Below are positions 1 through 9,506 of a DNA stretch of 64,000 nucleotides, one piece after another. Where the stretch lies: contig JACKJS010000001.1 in NCBI GenBank assembly GCA_020637815.1, positions 1,054,001 to 1,118,000 of the forward strand, read 5' to 3'. The notes beneath the pieces were generated by a model that was not told where the DNA came from, searched no databases, and worked only from the letters and a program-made list of their open reading frames with translations. The position numbers and the translations under genes were made by a program. Source of the DNA: Hyphomicrobiaceae bacterium. Its GTDB lineage: Bacteria > Pseudomonadota > Alphaproteobacteria > Rhizobiales > Methyloligellaceae. Numbering within the stretch: the stretch's first letter is position 1; every line of letters starts with the position of its first letter.

Positions 1-51
1 ATGCCCGGAAATTCAGACGTTCGTCGCCGCACGAAACGGTCTTGGCTTCGT

Positions 52-1236
52 TCAGAGTCCGGACGCCAGTGCCGCCTCCCGCGATGCGGCCTTCAATCCC
101 TGCTCGAGATCTGCGATCAGATCGCTCGCGGCCTCAAGGCCGATAGAAAGCCGAAGAAGGCTATTGCCGATGCCGGCCGCCTTGAGCCCCTCTTCTCCCA
201 TGCCGACATGAGTCATGGTCGCGGGATGCGCGACCAGACTCTCGACGCCGCCTAGCGACTCCGCCAGCGTGAAAACACTCAGTGGGGCTACGAAACGGCG
301 CACCGCCTCCAAGCCTCCCTCGAGTTCGAAGCTCAACATGGCGCCGAATCCCGATTGCTGCCGCTTTGCAATTGTGTGACCCGGATGCGAGACAAGCCCC
401 GGATAATGGACCGCGGCGACCTGTGGATGGGTCGACAAGTAGGTTGCGATCTGCATCGCATTTTCCTGCTGCCATTCCATTCTGGGAAACAATGTCCGTA
501 GACCGCGAAGCGTGAGATAGGAATCGAAGGGCGCCCCCGTCACACCCGTGACATTCGCCCATGACGCCAAGGCCTCCACGTCGGCACCATCTTTGGCAAC
601 GACCGCGCCGCCTACGACGTCCGAATGCCCGTTGAGGTACTTGGTCGTGGAATGAACGACGAAGTCTGCCCCAAGCGCGAGAGGCTGCTGAAGTGCCGGC
701 GACAGAAACGTGTTGTCGACCGCGGTCTTCGCGCCGACCTTCTTGGCCCGGCTCGCGATCGCTTCGATATCGACGACTCGCATGAGGGGATTGCTCGGCG
801 TCTCGATCAAAACGAGGGCTGGGTATTGTTCGAAGGCCTTTTCCAACTCGGTCTCGTCGCCTTGGTTGGCGAAGACAACGGAGAAGTGGCCGCGCTCTCG
901 CTTTGCGTTTAGAAGCCGGTAGGTCCCGCCATAGCAATCATGCGGTGCGATGACGAGCTCGTCGGGTCCGAGCGTGGACAGGAGCAAGTCCACCGCCGCC
1001 ATGCCCGACGATGTTACGACCGCGCCGGCGCCCCCCTCGAGACGCGCAATCGTATCCGCTAGGAGCGCGCGGCTCGGATTCGCCGTCCGCGAGTAGTCAT
1101 AAGGACCGCTTTGCTCAAGGCTCGGAAACGCGAAGGTGCTCGTCAGATAGATCGGTGGCGTAACCGCGCCAAAGGCTCCGTCCGAGGCAATTCCGTTGCC
1201 TGCGGCGATGGTTTCAGGCTCGTGTATCTTCTGCAT
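52..1236 (-). CDS. metB: cystathionine gamma-synthase-type PLP enzyme
   Basis: 394 aa, full length for the Cys/Met-metabolism PLP family. The N-terminal VTPPIYLTSTF stretch, the SRTANPSR loop, the VTSSGMAA turn and the Schiff-base lysine in HSTTKYLNGHSD (Lys199) are all present. The family joins an activated homoserine to cysteine (cystathionine synthesis) or to sulfide. Its place as last gene behind cysJ, cysI and a peroxiredoxin, only 24 bp after the latter, puts it in sulfur assimilation and methionine synthesis. Cystathionine gamma-lyase or O-acetylhomoserine sulfhydrylase are close relatives and cannot be excluded by eye; metB is the best guess. Confidence 0.8.
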   Translation of the reverse strand: MQKIHEPETIAAGNGIASDGAFGAVTPPIYLTSTFAFPSLEQSGPYDYSRTANPSRALLADTIARLEGGAGAVVTSSGMAAVDLLLSTLGPDELVIAPHDCYGGTYRLLNAKRERGHFSVVFANQGDETELEKAFEQYPALVLIETPSNPLMRVVDIEAIASRAKKVGAKTAVDNTFLSPALQQPLALGADFVVHSTTKYLNGHSDVVGGAVVAKDGADVEALASWANVTGVTGAPFDSYLTLRGLRTLFPRMEWQQENAMQIATYLSTHPQVAAVHYPGLVSHPGHTIAKRQQSGFGAMLSFELEGGLEAVRRFVAPLSVFTLAESLGGVESLVAHPATMTHVGMGEEGLKAAGIGNSLLRLSIGLEAASDLIADLEQGLKAASREAALASGL

Positions 1237-1260
1237 GTGGCACCGTGTGTCGACGTGGTT

Positions 1261-1899
1261 TCAGTCAGCCAATTCCACCATGCGCAAATAGGGTCGGAGC
1301 TCGCGCCAGCCTTGTGGAAAGTGCTCTTTGGCCTGCTCGTCGGTCAGCGCAGGCGAGATGATCGCTGGCTTGCCCGGCTCCCAATTGACGGGCGTCGAGA
1401 CTTTCAGCCGGTCGCCGGTTTGCACGCTGTCCACGGCCCGAAGGATCTCCGCGAAGTTGCGGCCCGCGCTGGGCGGATAGATCAGGATCAGCCGGATGCG
1501 CTTTGCGGGATCGATGAGAAAGACGGCTCTCACTGTTACCGACGGATCCGAGTCGGGATGAATCATCCCATAAAGGTTCGCGACACGTTTGTCGGCGTCT
1601 GCGAGCAATGGAAAATTGAGAGCATGTCCTTGCGTCTCGGCGATGTCCTTTGCCCACTCGGCGTGACTCTCCAGGGGATCGACCGAGAGGCCGAGAGGCT
1701 TGACGTTGCGCTTATCCCATTCCGGCTTCAGCCGAGCCACTTCGCCCAGTTCCGTCGTGCAGACCGGCGTGAAGTTCTTGGGGTGGCTGAAGAGCAGCCC
1801 CCACGACTCACCCAGCCACTCATGGAAACGAATAGGACCGTCGGTGCTCTCCTGATCGAAGTCTGGTGCGATTTGGCCGAGTTGAAGCGACATGGGCAT
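1261..1899 (-). CDS. 1-Cys peroxiredoxin (Prx6-like)
   Basis: 212 aa. The AhpC/TSA fold starts with LGQIAPDFDQEST and carries the peroxidatic cysteine in the FTPVCTTELGE motif (Cys47). The length, the SHPKNFTPVCTTE signature and the C-terminal domain ending in LRPYLRMVEL are typical of the Prx6/1-Cys group, which reduces H2O2 and organic peroxides in the cytosol. I see no obvious resolving cysteine. The gene begins 17 bp after cysI and ends 24 bp before metB, so it very likely shares their transcript and protects or serves sulfur assimilation. Confidence 0.85.
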   Translation of the reverse strand: MPMSLQLGQIAPDFDQESTDGPIRFHEWLGESWGLLFSHPKNFTPVCTTELGEVARLKPEWDKRNVKPLGLSVDPLESHAEWAKDIAETQGHALNFPLLADADKRVANLYGMIHPDSDPSVTVRAVFLIDPAKRIRLILIYPPSAGRNFAEILRAVDSVQTGDRLKVSTPVNWEPGKPAIISPALTDEQAKEHFPQGWRELRPYLRMVELAD

Positions 1900-1916
1900 T
1901 CTCCTTACGATTACTA

Positions 1917-3662
1917 TTAGTGCGCCGGCGTTGGATCGTTGCCTTGGGCGGAATCGAGATATCCGGACCTGAGCGCAAAATCTCCGAGATGCTCGGCGGG
2001 CTCTCGTTCACGCGCAAAGTGCGCGATGAGGTCACCGAGCTTCTCCAGAATCGCCGCCTCGCCGACATTCTCCAGAACCATCTGGTTGAGTCGCTCGCCG
2101 TGAAAGCCGCCGCCGAGATAGAGGTTGTACTTTCCGGGTGCGCGGCCCGTGAGCCCGATGTCCGCAATGTACGGCCGGGCACATCCGTTGGGGCATCCCG
2201 TCATGCGTAGAGTGATCGGTTCGTCGTAGAGGTTGTGTTCGGCGAGGATCGTCTCAATCTTCGCGATGAGATCGGGCAGATAGCGCTCGGCCTCCGCCAT
2301 CGCGAGCCCGCAGGTGGGCAAAGCCACGCAGGCCATCGCGTTCAATCGAAGGCCGCTTCCAGCGTTCAGAGCCAATAGGCCATGGGTTCCCAGAGCGTCT
2401 TCGATCTGCTCGCGATCTTCGGCCGCGATATTCGAGACGATGAGATTCTGGTTGGGGGTGACCCTGAACTCACCCTTGTGGATACGTGCGATGGCACGTA
2501 GCCCGTCGAGCAGCGCGCAATCCGGCGTGTTCGTGACCCGGCCGCTCTGAATGAACAGCGTGAAATGCTGCCGGCCATCGTCGCCGTATTGCCAACCCAA
2601 GACGTCGCCGTTCGAGGTGAACCGGTACGCGCGCGTCGGGCCGAATTCAAAACCCATCCGGTCTTCAATCTCGGCTTTCACCCAATCGAGACCCTTGTCG
2701 TCGATCGTGTACTTGAAGCGCGCACGTGCGCGATCGGCGCGATCGCCATAGTCACGCTGGACCTGCATGACGGCGTCGATGGCCACGAACACGTTTTCAA
2801 CGTCCACATAGCCGATGACATCCGCCAAGCGCGGATAGGAATTCGGGTTGCGATCGATGCGGCCCATGCCACCGCCAATCGCAACGTTGAACCCCACGAG
2901 TTTTCCGTCCTCCACGATGGCGATGAAGCCGAGGTCCTGCGCGTAGACATCGATGTCGTTGATGGGCGGAACCGCGAACCCGATCTTGAACTTGCGGGGC
3001 ATATAGGTCCGGCCGTAGAGGGGCTCTTCCGGGCCGTCGGCGGGCGTGCGTTCCTCTTCGTACCAGATTTCCTTGTAGGCTCCGGTCCTCGGCACCGCGC
3101 GATCGCTTGCCTGCTTGGCGATTTCGTAGACCTCGGCATGCAAGGCCGACAGACTTGGATTGACCGAGCACATGACCCCGCGGCAGTCGTCCCCGCAAGC
3201 GGCTTTGGTATCCAGAAGGATCTCGCGCAATCCCTGAATCGTGGAACGAAGGTTGTGCTTGAGCACGCGATGGAACTGGAACGTTTGACGAGTGGTGAGA
3301 CGCAGGCTCTCGCCGCCATACTCGCGGGCGAGCGCGTCGAGCTTCAGCCATTGAGACGGCGTGCATACACCCCCAGGGAGGCGCACGCGCACCATGAAGC
3401 TAAACGCTGGCTCCAACTTCTGCCTGCGCCGTTCGTCCCGGAGATCGCGATCGTCCTGAAGATACAGCCCATGAAACTTCATGAGTTTGGGATCTTCGCC
3501 CGGGACGCTGCGAGTCACGGGGTCGGCGAGTCCCTCGACGATCCCGCCGCGCAGCTGATCGCTGTTGGCCTTTAGCGTCTCGTCAGGGTGGAGCTTGTCC
3601 AGCGGCTGGGAGACGTCACGGCTGCGGTCAGTCCCGGAAGTGGTCTGGGTGTCAATAGACAT
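1917..3662 (-). CDS. cysI: NADPH sulfite reductase haemoprotein (beta) subunit
   Basis: 581 aa, the usual length. The siroheme/[4Fe-4S] ligands are seen as Cys445 and Cys451 (CVALPTCGLA) and Cys490 and Cys494 (TGCPNGCARP). The RLTTRQTFQFH segment near residues 121-131 lines the sulfite site. It reduces sulfite to sulfide with six electrons received from CysJ. The start overlaps the end of cysJ by 11 bp, which suggests translational coupling and equal synthesis of the two subunits. Nitrite reductases share the fold, but the cysJ partner and the metB neighbour settle the role. Confidence 0.93.
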   Translation of the reverse strand: MSIDTQTTSGTDRSRDVSQPLDKLHPDETLKANSDQLRGGIVEGLADPVTRSVPGEDPKLMKFHGLYLQDDRDLRDERRRQKLEPAFSFMVRVRLPGGVCTPSQWLKLDALAREYGGESLRLTTRQTFQFHRVLKHNLRSTIQGLREILLDTKAACGDDCRGVMCSVNPSLSALHAEVYEIAKQASDRAVPRTGAYKEIWYEEERTPADGPEEPLYGRTYMPRKFKIGFAVPPINDIDVYAQDLGFIAIVEDGKLVGFNVAIGGGMGRIDRNPNSYPRLADVIGYVDVENVFVAIDAVMQVQRDYGDRADRARARFKYTIDDKGLDWVKAEIEDRMGFEFGPTRAYRFTSNGDVLGWQYGDDGRQHFTLFIQSGRVTNTPDCALLDGLRAIARIHKGEFRVTPNQNLIVSNIAAEDREQIEDALGTHGLLALNAGSGLRLNAMACVALPTCGLAMAEAERYLPDLIAKIETILAEHNLYDEPITLRMTGCPNGCARPYIADIGLTGRAPGKYNLYLGGGFHGERLNQMVLENVGEAAILEKLGDLIAHFAREREPAEHLGDFALRSGYLDSAQGNDPTPAH

Positions 3663-5487
3663 CGACTTGATAGCGGCGATTGCGCTGCATTTCGCCGAGA
3701 TACTCAGCCGCCTGCACCTCGCTGTAGCCGCCCTCCTGTTTGAGGATATCGGTTAGGGTCGAGTGGATGGCGGGGGCGAGCTCACGGCCACCGCAGACAT
3801 AGAGGGAGGCCCCCTCCTCCAGCCACCCGAAGACATCGTTCCCGCTCTCCGCCAGCCGATGCTGGACGTAGCGTTTGGTCTGGCCGTCGCGCGAAAAGGC
3901 TACGTCCATGCGGGTGAGCAGCCCGTCCTTGAGCCATTGCTGCCATTCCGTCTGGTAGAGAAAGTCCGTGTGAAAGTTGCGGTCGCCAAAGATCAGCCAG
4001 GACTGTCCGGACGCACCGCGAGCCTCGCGTTCCTGCAAAAAGGCCCGGTACGGCGCAACGCCTGTCCCTGCACCGATCATTAGAACCGGCGCATTGTCCG
4101 CTGGGAGACGAAAGCGCGGGTTCGGCTGGATATAGACCGGAACCGTCGCGTTCGGCCCGCACTGATCCGCCAAATATCCGGTGGCAACGCCAGACCGTGT
4201 GGCTCCGTTGAGCTCAAACCGCACCGTCGCGACGGTGAGATGGACCTCGTCCGGTGCGTAGGACGGGCTCGAGGCCACGGAGTAGAGCCGCGGCCGCATC
4301 GTCCGAAGCCCGGCGACGAACGTCTCCGGATCGCAGTCGCTGGCGGGATAGCGCCTGACAATATCGACGATGTGATTGTCGTAAAGGAACGCGTTGCGCG
4401 CCTCCGCGCAGTCCTTGCCGCGCAGCGCGATCAGATCCTCCGCCCCCGTGAGCTCGGCCCATTGATTGATGAATCGCGTCGTGCCGCTCATGATTTCGTA
4501 TTCTTCGGACAAGGCGCGGCCGAAGGTCATCGTCCTGCCCCCAACAGACAGCTCGGCGTCTGGAGAGATGCGGGTTGCCTCGATCAGTCCCTCGACCAGC
4601 TTGGGGTCATTGCGCGGGATGATGCCAAGCGCGTCGCCAGGTTCGAAGCTGAGACCCGAACCTTCTATCGACATTTCGATATGACGCGTTTCCTTGCTCG
4701 ATCCGCGACCCGTAAGCACGAAATTGTCGATAACGCTGGCCTGAAACGGATGACGCTGATCGATGAGACCCGTGGACGTGTCGCGTTGCGGTGCCACGAC
4801 CGCGGCGCCGCGACCGGATGCGCCGCCACTATTCGACTCGTTGAGCTTCGCAGTGACGGTCTGAATCCACTCGGCGGCCGCATCCTCGAAATCTACATCG
4901 CAATCCACACGTTCAGCCACGCGCGATGCGCCAAGTTCCGCAAGCCTCCTGTCGAGGCGTTTGCCGGCCTCGCAGTACTGTTCGTAAGTGGAATCGCCCA
5001 GGGCCAAGACGGCGTACCGGATACCGCTCAACGAGGGAGCCTTGCTGCCTTCAACGTATTCGAAGAAATCGAGGGCCGTTGCCGGCGGATCCCCCTCGCC
5101 GTGCGTGCTGGTGACGATCAGCACATCATGCTCGTTCTTGAGCTGGCGGGTCTTGTAGTTCGTCAAATCGACGACGGACGCCGCAAGGCCCAAGTCCTTG
5201 AGCGCAGCGCCAAGCGTCGATGCCAGTTCGGCACTGTTGCCCGTTTCGGTGCCATACAGAATCGTCACCGTGCGGGACCCGGTCTCGCCTGTTCCGGCTC
5301 CGGCCCCTTGCCCTTCCAGCAGCGGCACCTCTCCTAAGGACGCCTCCTGCCGGAGCCGATGATCGACACCGGCAAAGTACCCGCTGAGCCACAATGCCTG
5401 CTCGGCATTGAGCGTGCTGGCAAGTTCCTCAATGCGCCGCCGCTGTTCCTCAGTGAGGCCAGGGCCGTGAAAGTCGAATGCGGTCAT
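3652..5487 (-). CDS. cysJ: NADPH sulfite reductase flavoprotein (alpha) subunit
   Basis: 611 aa. An FMN flavodoxin domain begins at about residue 73 (VTILYGTETGNSAELA), followed by an FAD-binding domain (RPRLYSVASSPS) and an NADPH-binding domain (MIGAGTGVAPYRAFLQER, then YVCGG). The C-terminus has the YLGEMQRNRRYQVDVY ending typical of CysJ. It passes NADPH electrons through FAD and FMN to CysI. It is the first gene of the cysJ-cysI-prx-metB run; the 163-bp gap upstream is the likely promoter region. Confidence 0.93.
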   Translation of the reverse strand: MTAFDFHGPGLTEEQRRRIEELASTLNAEQALWLSGYFAGVDHRLRQEASLGEVPLLEGQGAGAGTGETGSRTVTILYGTETGNSAELASTLGAALKDLGLAASVVDLTNYKTRQLKNEHDVLIVTSTHGEGDPPATALDFFEYVEGSKAPSLSGIRYAVLALGDSTYEQYCEAGKRLDRRLAELGASRVAERVDCDVDFEDAAAEWIQTVTAKLNESNSGGASGRGAAVVAPQRDTSTGLIDQRHPFQASVIDNFVLTGRGSSKETRHIEMSIEGSGLSFEPGDALGIIPRNDPKLVEGLIEATRISPDAELSVGGRTMTFGRALSEEYEIMSGTTRFINQWAELTGAEDLIALRGKDCAEARNAFLYDNHIVDIVRRYPASDCDPETFVAGLRTMRPRLYSVASSPSYAPDEVHLTVATVRFELNGATRSGVATGYLADQCGPNATVPVYIQPNPRFRLPADNAPVLMIGAGTGVAPYRAFLQEREARGASGQSWLIFGDRNFHTDFLYQTEWQQWLKDGLLTRMDVAFSRDGQTKRYVQHRLAESGNDVFGWLEEGASLYVCGGRELAPAIHSTLTDILKQEGGYSEVQAAEYLGEMQRNRRYQVDVY

Positions 5488-5586
5488 CTCTGTGGGTGTT
5501 GGTAAGCGAATAGACGCTTCTGCGGATCAGGGTGCCTGCCCGCAGTCGCGAACCTCTGCCGGTACTTTGGCCTCCCAATTCACCGC

Positions 5587-5609
5587 ATACAAATGAATAT
5601 TATTCGTAT
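5587..5609. promoter_or_regulatory. imperfect 23-bp dyad upstream of cysJ
   Basis: An AT-rich inverted repeat (left arm ATACAAATGAA, right arm ATTATTCGTAT; 8 of 11 positions pair) lies about 100 bp upstream of the cysJ start, in the 163-bp gap after the cyclo-ligase gene. It could be an operator for the sulfur operon, for example for the nearby LysR protein, or just AT-rich promoter DNA. Confidence 0.3.
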
Positions 5610-5650
5610 TTTAGTGCAATAATTTTGCTACAATGGCTGTCTCAAGCGTT

Positions 5651-6310
5651 TCATCGGTTGAACTCGAGGATGTCGCTTTCCGTGACGATGACATCCATTG
5701 GAATATCGTGCGGCTGGGGGTGAATGGTCTTGAGGGTTGCCTGTCCATATCCCACGCCGACGACGCGCGGCTTGTTTGGCATCGCTGCGAGGGTGCGGTC
5801 GAAATATCCGCCGCCATAGCCAAGACGATATCCGGCTTGATCGAAGCCTACGACCGGCGCAATGACGACATCGGGATTCACGTCTTCGCCGTTTGCGGGA
5901 TATGGAATGTTCCAAATGCCTCTTTGCAGCACGTCTCCCGGCCGCCACAACCGGAAGCGCAATGGCGTCTGCTTGGCCACGATCACGGGCAGCGCGGCAT
6001 GTCCGCCGCGCTCCGTGAGCGAGGTCAGCCAAGGTCGAAGGTCCGGCTCACCCTTCAACGGCCAGTACCCGCTCACCGTTGGACTGTCCAAGTCCGCCAA
6101 AAGCTCGGTCAATCTCTCGGAGATCTGCCGCGCATAGTGGTTCCGAATGGCGAGATCGATACCCAGCCGGTCCGCGATCAGGCCTTCCCGCTGTGTCCTT
6201 CGCCAACGCGTCAGATTTTCCGGCGGACGGCACGCGTGGGAGGAACCTTCGAACTCATCGTTAAGCATCTTCCAAGAGCCGACCGTCGCCAGCTCCCCCT
6301 TATCTGACAT
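5651..6310 (-). CDS. 5-formyltetrahydrofolate cyclo-ligase
   Basis: 219 aa. The family signature GYRLGYGGGYFDRTLA is clear, and the N-terminal RRTQREGLIADRLG helix and the WPLKGEPDLRPW substrate-side motif fit. The enzyme converts 5-formyl-THF to 5,10-methenyl-THF with ATP, feeding the one-carbon folate pool that the glycine cleavage system at 50757-55214 also supplies. It is transcribed in the same direction as cysJ but 163 bp upstream, so it may or may not share its transcript. The LysR gene at 6403 is divergent from it. Confidence 0.85.
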   Translation of the reverse strand: MSDKGELATVGSWKMLNDEFEGSSHACRPPENLTRWRRTQREGLIADRLGIDLAIRNHYARQISERLTELLADLDSPTVSGYWPLKGEPDLRPWLTSLTERGGHAALPVIVAKQTPLRFRLWRPGDVLQRGIWNIPYPANGEDVNPDVVIAPVVGFDQAGYRLGYGGGYFDRTLAAMPNKPRVVGVGYGQATLKTIHPQPHDIPMDVIVTESDILEFNR

Positions 6311-6402
6311 TCATTGTCGACGTTCCGCTGCGTCAGACAAACGAATATAATCGGTGTTTAGATGCATCATTATTGCTAGTCGAAGCTAAGGGCGCTACTG
6401 GA

Positions 6403-7263
6403 ATGGATATCGAGCTGGCACGGACGTTCCTCACGATCGTCAGAACCCAAAGCTTCATTCGCGCGGCCGAACAACTCAATGTCAGTCAGACAACGGTCAG
6501 CGCACGCGTTCGTTCGCTCGAAGAGCGGATTGGCCGGACGTTATTCGTTCGCAACAAGAGCGGCGCATCGCTCACGCCAGCAGGCGAACAGTTCCTCCGA
6601 TACGCTCCGACCTTCGTTCAGCTTTGGGAACGCGCGCGCCACCAAGTCGCGGTTCCGCCCGGGCATCGCGCCGTGCTCGCCATCGGCGGGGAGCTTATTT
6701 TGTGGCACCCCTGGATGCTGGAGTGGCTGCATTGGATGCGCACGACCGCTCCGGAGATTGCGCTGCGCGTTCAGGTCGACCTCCCGGGGCCACTCATGGA
6801 GCAGGTGACCAATGGTGTCCTCGATCTCGCCATCATGTACGCCCCGCAGCAGCGCCCAGGCGTGAGGGTAGAATTGCTGCTCGAGGAGAAGCTCGTTCTC
6901 GTCACCACGGACCCCGACGTGACCGGCCCCGCGCCGGAAAATTATGTCTATGTCGATTGGGGACCTGAATTTTCGAGCCACCACGCCATGGCGTTCCCAG
7001 AAATTGGCAACCCCGGGATTGTCGTGGGCGGTCTCGGTCTCCTCGGCCTGAACTACATTCTGGAGGGCGGCGGCAGTGGCTATTTCCGCCAGCGGGTCGT
7101 CGAACCGCATATCGCGTCTGGCAAGCTGCACCTCGTTGCCGGTGCGCCCAGCTTTTTTTATCCGGTCTACGCCGTCTGCTCGATGCAGTCCGACGACGAA
7201 CTCCTACAAATCGCGATCGAGGGATTGAGAGCGATCATGGCCGACCAACCGCCCCCGAGGTGA
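6403..7263 (+). CDS. LysR-family transcriptional regulator
   Basis: 286 aa from the ATG at 6403, where MDIELARTFLTIV begins the standard LysR helix-turn-helix (AAEQLNVSQTTVSARVRSLEE). A TTG start ten codons upstream is possible but would add an atypical leader. The effector domain follows. LysR proteins bind a small ligand and usually control divergent neighbours, here the 5-formyl-THF cyclo-ligase 92 bp away; the sulfur operon beyond it is another candidate target. The ligand cannot be told from sequence. Confidence 0.85.
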   Translation: MDIELARTFLTIVRTQSFIRAAEQLNVSQTTVSARVRSLEERIGRTLFVRNKSGASLTPAGEQFLRYAPTFVQLWERARHQVAVPPGHRAVLAIGGELILWHPWMLEWLHWMRTTAPEIALRVQVDLPGPLMEQVTNGVLDLAIMYAPQQRPGVRVELLLEEKLVLVTTDPDVTGPAPENYVYVDWGPEFSSHHAMAFPEIGNPGIVVGGLGLLGLNYILEGGGSGYFRQRVVEPHIASGKLHLVAGAPSFFYPVYAVCSMQSDDELLQIAIEGLRAIMADQPPPR

Positions 7264-7342
7264 AGATCCGCTTCGGCCGGTTCCTACGAGCACCACGGCG
7301 CGCGTTCGATTCAAGGCGTGGGGCGGCCGATCCACAAAACGG

Positions 7343-8521
7343 TCAATCGGTCAGCACCCAATACCCATATTGGCCGGCAAACAGTGAGAATGCCGCGATC
7401 CAAACAATGCCGGAGGCGACGATCAGCTCGATTCCAAGGCTGGGCGTGAACGGGGCGGTCACCCGCAATATCGCCGCCAAGGTGATCAACGCATAGATTG
7501 CCGTCGTCACAGTGTCTGTTTCGAGCGGCCGTCCCGTATGTCCACGGATGGCGCGTGTCATGACCGCCAAGGCCATGGTTCCGATGGCCCCCGTTCCAAG
7601 AGCGTGAATCCCGGCCGGGTAAGGCACCATTGCGGGCAACAGCACGGAGGCACCGAGCACGACCAACCCGGCGGCCACCCACGCATAACCGAGGTGCAGG
7701 CTCCACAGCAGCGGCTCCGAAAAGGCGCGCCATCCACACCAGCGGCCAAGCCGTACAAGGCTCGCCAGGCCCGCCACAACCAAAACGGCACCTGTCAGCG
7801 GACTGCTCGGGCCGACGACCCAAAGCACAAGCCCCGCCAAGGCCACAAGCAAGACGCCCATATCGAACCGGTTGAACGGTGTGGGCATGACGCCACCGCC
7901 GTTCTTTGCCAGCCAGTTCCGCGTGAAGCTCGGCACGATTCGGCCGCCGATCAGGCTAATCAACAGAACAAATGTCGAAAGTCCCAGCCGCTCGCCCAGC
8001 CGTCCGCTTTGCACGAGGCCATTCGCATCGAGCTGAGTCAGCGTGTTGGCGGCAATCAATACCGCCACGGCGGCGAGCACCGGCAGGTTGCGCCAGTTCC
8101 GGCCGGCAACGATCTCCCGACAGACGACGGCGAAAAGCAGCGCAAGAAACGACACATCGACAATGGCCGCCAGCACGCCGCCGATCACGGCGGACGACGC
8201 CATCGCAATGCGGCCGAGCAGCCAAACGCCAAACAGCACGATGAGCGGCACCCCTTGAAGCGGTAAGCGCCCAGTCCAATTCGGGATGGCGGTCAGGAGA
8301 AACCCGGCAACGGCCGCGGCGGCGAACCCAAACAGCATTTCATGCACATGCCAACGCATCGGCGCGAAGACACTCTGCAAGGAGACATCGCCCCGAAAGA
8401 CGGCGATCCAAATTGCGATGGAAAGCACGGCCCAAATTCCAGCGCCCAGGAAGAAAGGCCTAAATCCCTGGCGGAAAATCGCGGGACCGTTGAAGGTCCG
8501 GTATCGTGGAATGCCGTGCAT
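7343..8521 (-). CDS. nnrS: NnrS family haem/copper membrane protein
   Basis: 392 aa from the ATG at 8521; a TTG start at 8578 adds 19 implausible residues. The N-terminal RQGFRPFFLGAGIWAV motif, the WHVHEMLFGFAAAAVAGFLL helix and the IPNWTGRLPLQG loop are NnrS hallmarks, and there are about twelve hydrophobic helices. NnrS protects cells from NO-derived stress, notably metabolite damage from dinitrosyl iron complexes. It lies downstream of DUF488 and fdxA on the same strand, and faces away from the NsrR-like gene. A second NnrS is at 32550-33767. Confidence 0.85.
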   Translation of the reverse strand: MHGIPRYRTFNGPAIFRQGFRPFFLGAGIWAVLSIAIWIAVFRGDVSLQSVFAPMRWHVHEMLFGFAAAAVAGFLLTAIPNWTGRLPLQGVPLIVLFGVWLLGRIAMASSAVIGGVLAAIVDVSFLALLFAVVCREIVAGRNWRNLPVLAAVAVLIAANTLTQLDANGLVQSGRLGERLGLSTFVLLISLIGGRIVPSFTRNWLAKNGGGVMPTPFNRFDMGVLLVALAGLVLWVVGPSSPLTGAVLVVAGLASLVRLGRWCGWRAFSEPLLWSLHLGYAWVAAGLVVLGASVLLPAMVPYPAGIHALGTGAIGTMALAVMTRAIRGHTGRPLETDTVTTAIYALITLAAILRVTAPFTPSLGIELIVASGIVWIAAFSLFAGQYGYWVLTD

Positions 8522-8582
8522 CAGCGCGAGCCGGCGGTGCCAGTGGCATGCGTCGCCACAATCGCCATAGGCCAACAACCTC

Positions 8583-8981
8583 TCATGACCGGGCCTCGAG
8601 CCACTCGCCGAGATATTGCTTCAGCGCGACGGCTTGGTTGTGTTGGAGATCCTTGGCGGCGAAGATCAGTGTCACGGGTGCTTTGCGGCACTCGGCTGCC
8701 AGCGCTTCGACCGCGCTCGGCTGCTTGTCCAGTTCCTGGAAGTAGCGCCGCTTGAACTCGTTCCATTTCTCCGGATCGTGCCCAAACCATTTCCTGAGGC
8801 TCGTGCTGGGCGCCAGTTCCTTTGCCCAGCTGTGCAGGCTTAGCGCCTCCTTGGTCACGCCGCGGGGCCAAATCCGATCCACCAAGATGCGTTTCCCATC
8901 GCTCTTGGCTGGTGGTTCATACGCTCGCTTTAGATTTATGCGTAGAGCGCCTGCTGTCCGCACAACAACCCCTCCATGCAT
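8583..8981 (-). CDS. DUF488 family protein
   Basis: 132 aa from the ATG at 8981; the open frame extends to 9119 but the extension is Arg/Ala-rich and unlike the family. The conserved block LKRAYEPPAKSDGKRILVD, then RIWPRGVTKE, and the FGHDPEKWNEF motif identify DUF488 (YeaO-like). The biochemical function is unknown. It lies 61 bp upstream of nnrS and 141 bp downstream of fdxA on the same strand, suggesting an NO-induced unit. Confidence 0.8.
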   Translation of the reverse strand: MHGGVVVRTAGALRINLKRAYEPPAKSDGKRILVDRIWPRGVTKEALSLHSWAKELAPSTSLRKWFGHDPEKWNEFKRRYFQELDKQPSAVEALAAECRKAPVTLIFAAKDLQHNQAVALKQYLGEWLEARS

Positions 8982-9122
8982 GTGTCCCCGCGCATCTCGC
9001 GACGCCTCATTCCAAGCGATGCCGTATTCTAAGAGGAAGGCTGCGGGCCGGGCGCTTTTTGCCCGCAACCTCCCCTTCCAACGCCCTCTCGAAGGAGCCG
9101 AGAGCGCTGATTCCTTCACAAC

Positions 9123-9506
9123 CTAAACGCTTTCCCCGGTTGCTCGCGTTTCCGGCGCCACCGGCCCGTCGTCTCCTTCGCCCGGATTGGGCGAAAAGTA
9201 TTTTTCGTGTTTGTTGGGAACGCCATCGAAGTCGGCCGCGTCCGCTGGGGGCTCACGCTTCACGGAAATGTTCGGCCAGATCTCGGCGTATTTCGCGTTG
9301 AGGTCCAGCCAACTCTCGAGACCCGCCCCGGTGTCGGGCACGATCGCTTCTGCCGGACATTCGGGTTCGCAAACGCCGCAGTCGATGCACTCGTCCGGAT
9401 GAATAACGAGCATGTTCTCGCCTTCGTAGAAGCAATCAACCGGACATACCTCGACGCAGTCCATGTACTTGCACTTGATGCAGTTGTCGGTGACGACATA
9501 GGTCAT
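9123..9506 (-). CDS. fdxA: seven-iron ferredoxin FdxA
   Basis: 127 aa from the ATG at 9506 (MTYVVTDNC). Cysteines at 9, 12, 17, 21, 25, 40, 43, 46 and 50 include the ligands for one [3Fe-4S] and one [4Fe-4S] cluster, and the C-terminal extension is typical of alphaproteobacterial FdxA. It is a low-potential cytosolic electron carrier. Its promoter region faces the NsrR-like gene, with two 23-bp dyads between them. FdxA is often found among NO- or iron-responsive genes. Confidence 0.9.
   Translation of the reverse strand: MTYVVTDNCIKCKYMDCVEVCPVDCFYEGENMLVIHPDECIDCGVCEPECPAEAIVPDTGAGLESWLDLNAKYAEIWPNISVKREPPADAADFDGVPNKHEKYFSPNPGEGDDGPVAPETRATGESV

Noticed and set aside
2565..3575. 336-codon open frame on the plus strand
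   Set aside because: It is the antisense shadow of cysI in GC-rich DNA; the cysI frame has all ligands and full length, the antisense frame has no family features.
4240..5337. 365-codon open frame on the plus strand
   Set aside because: Antisense shadow of cysJ with no recognisable domain.
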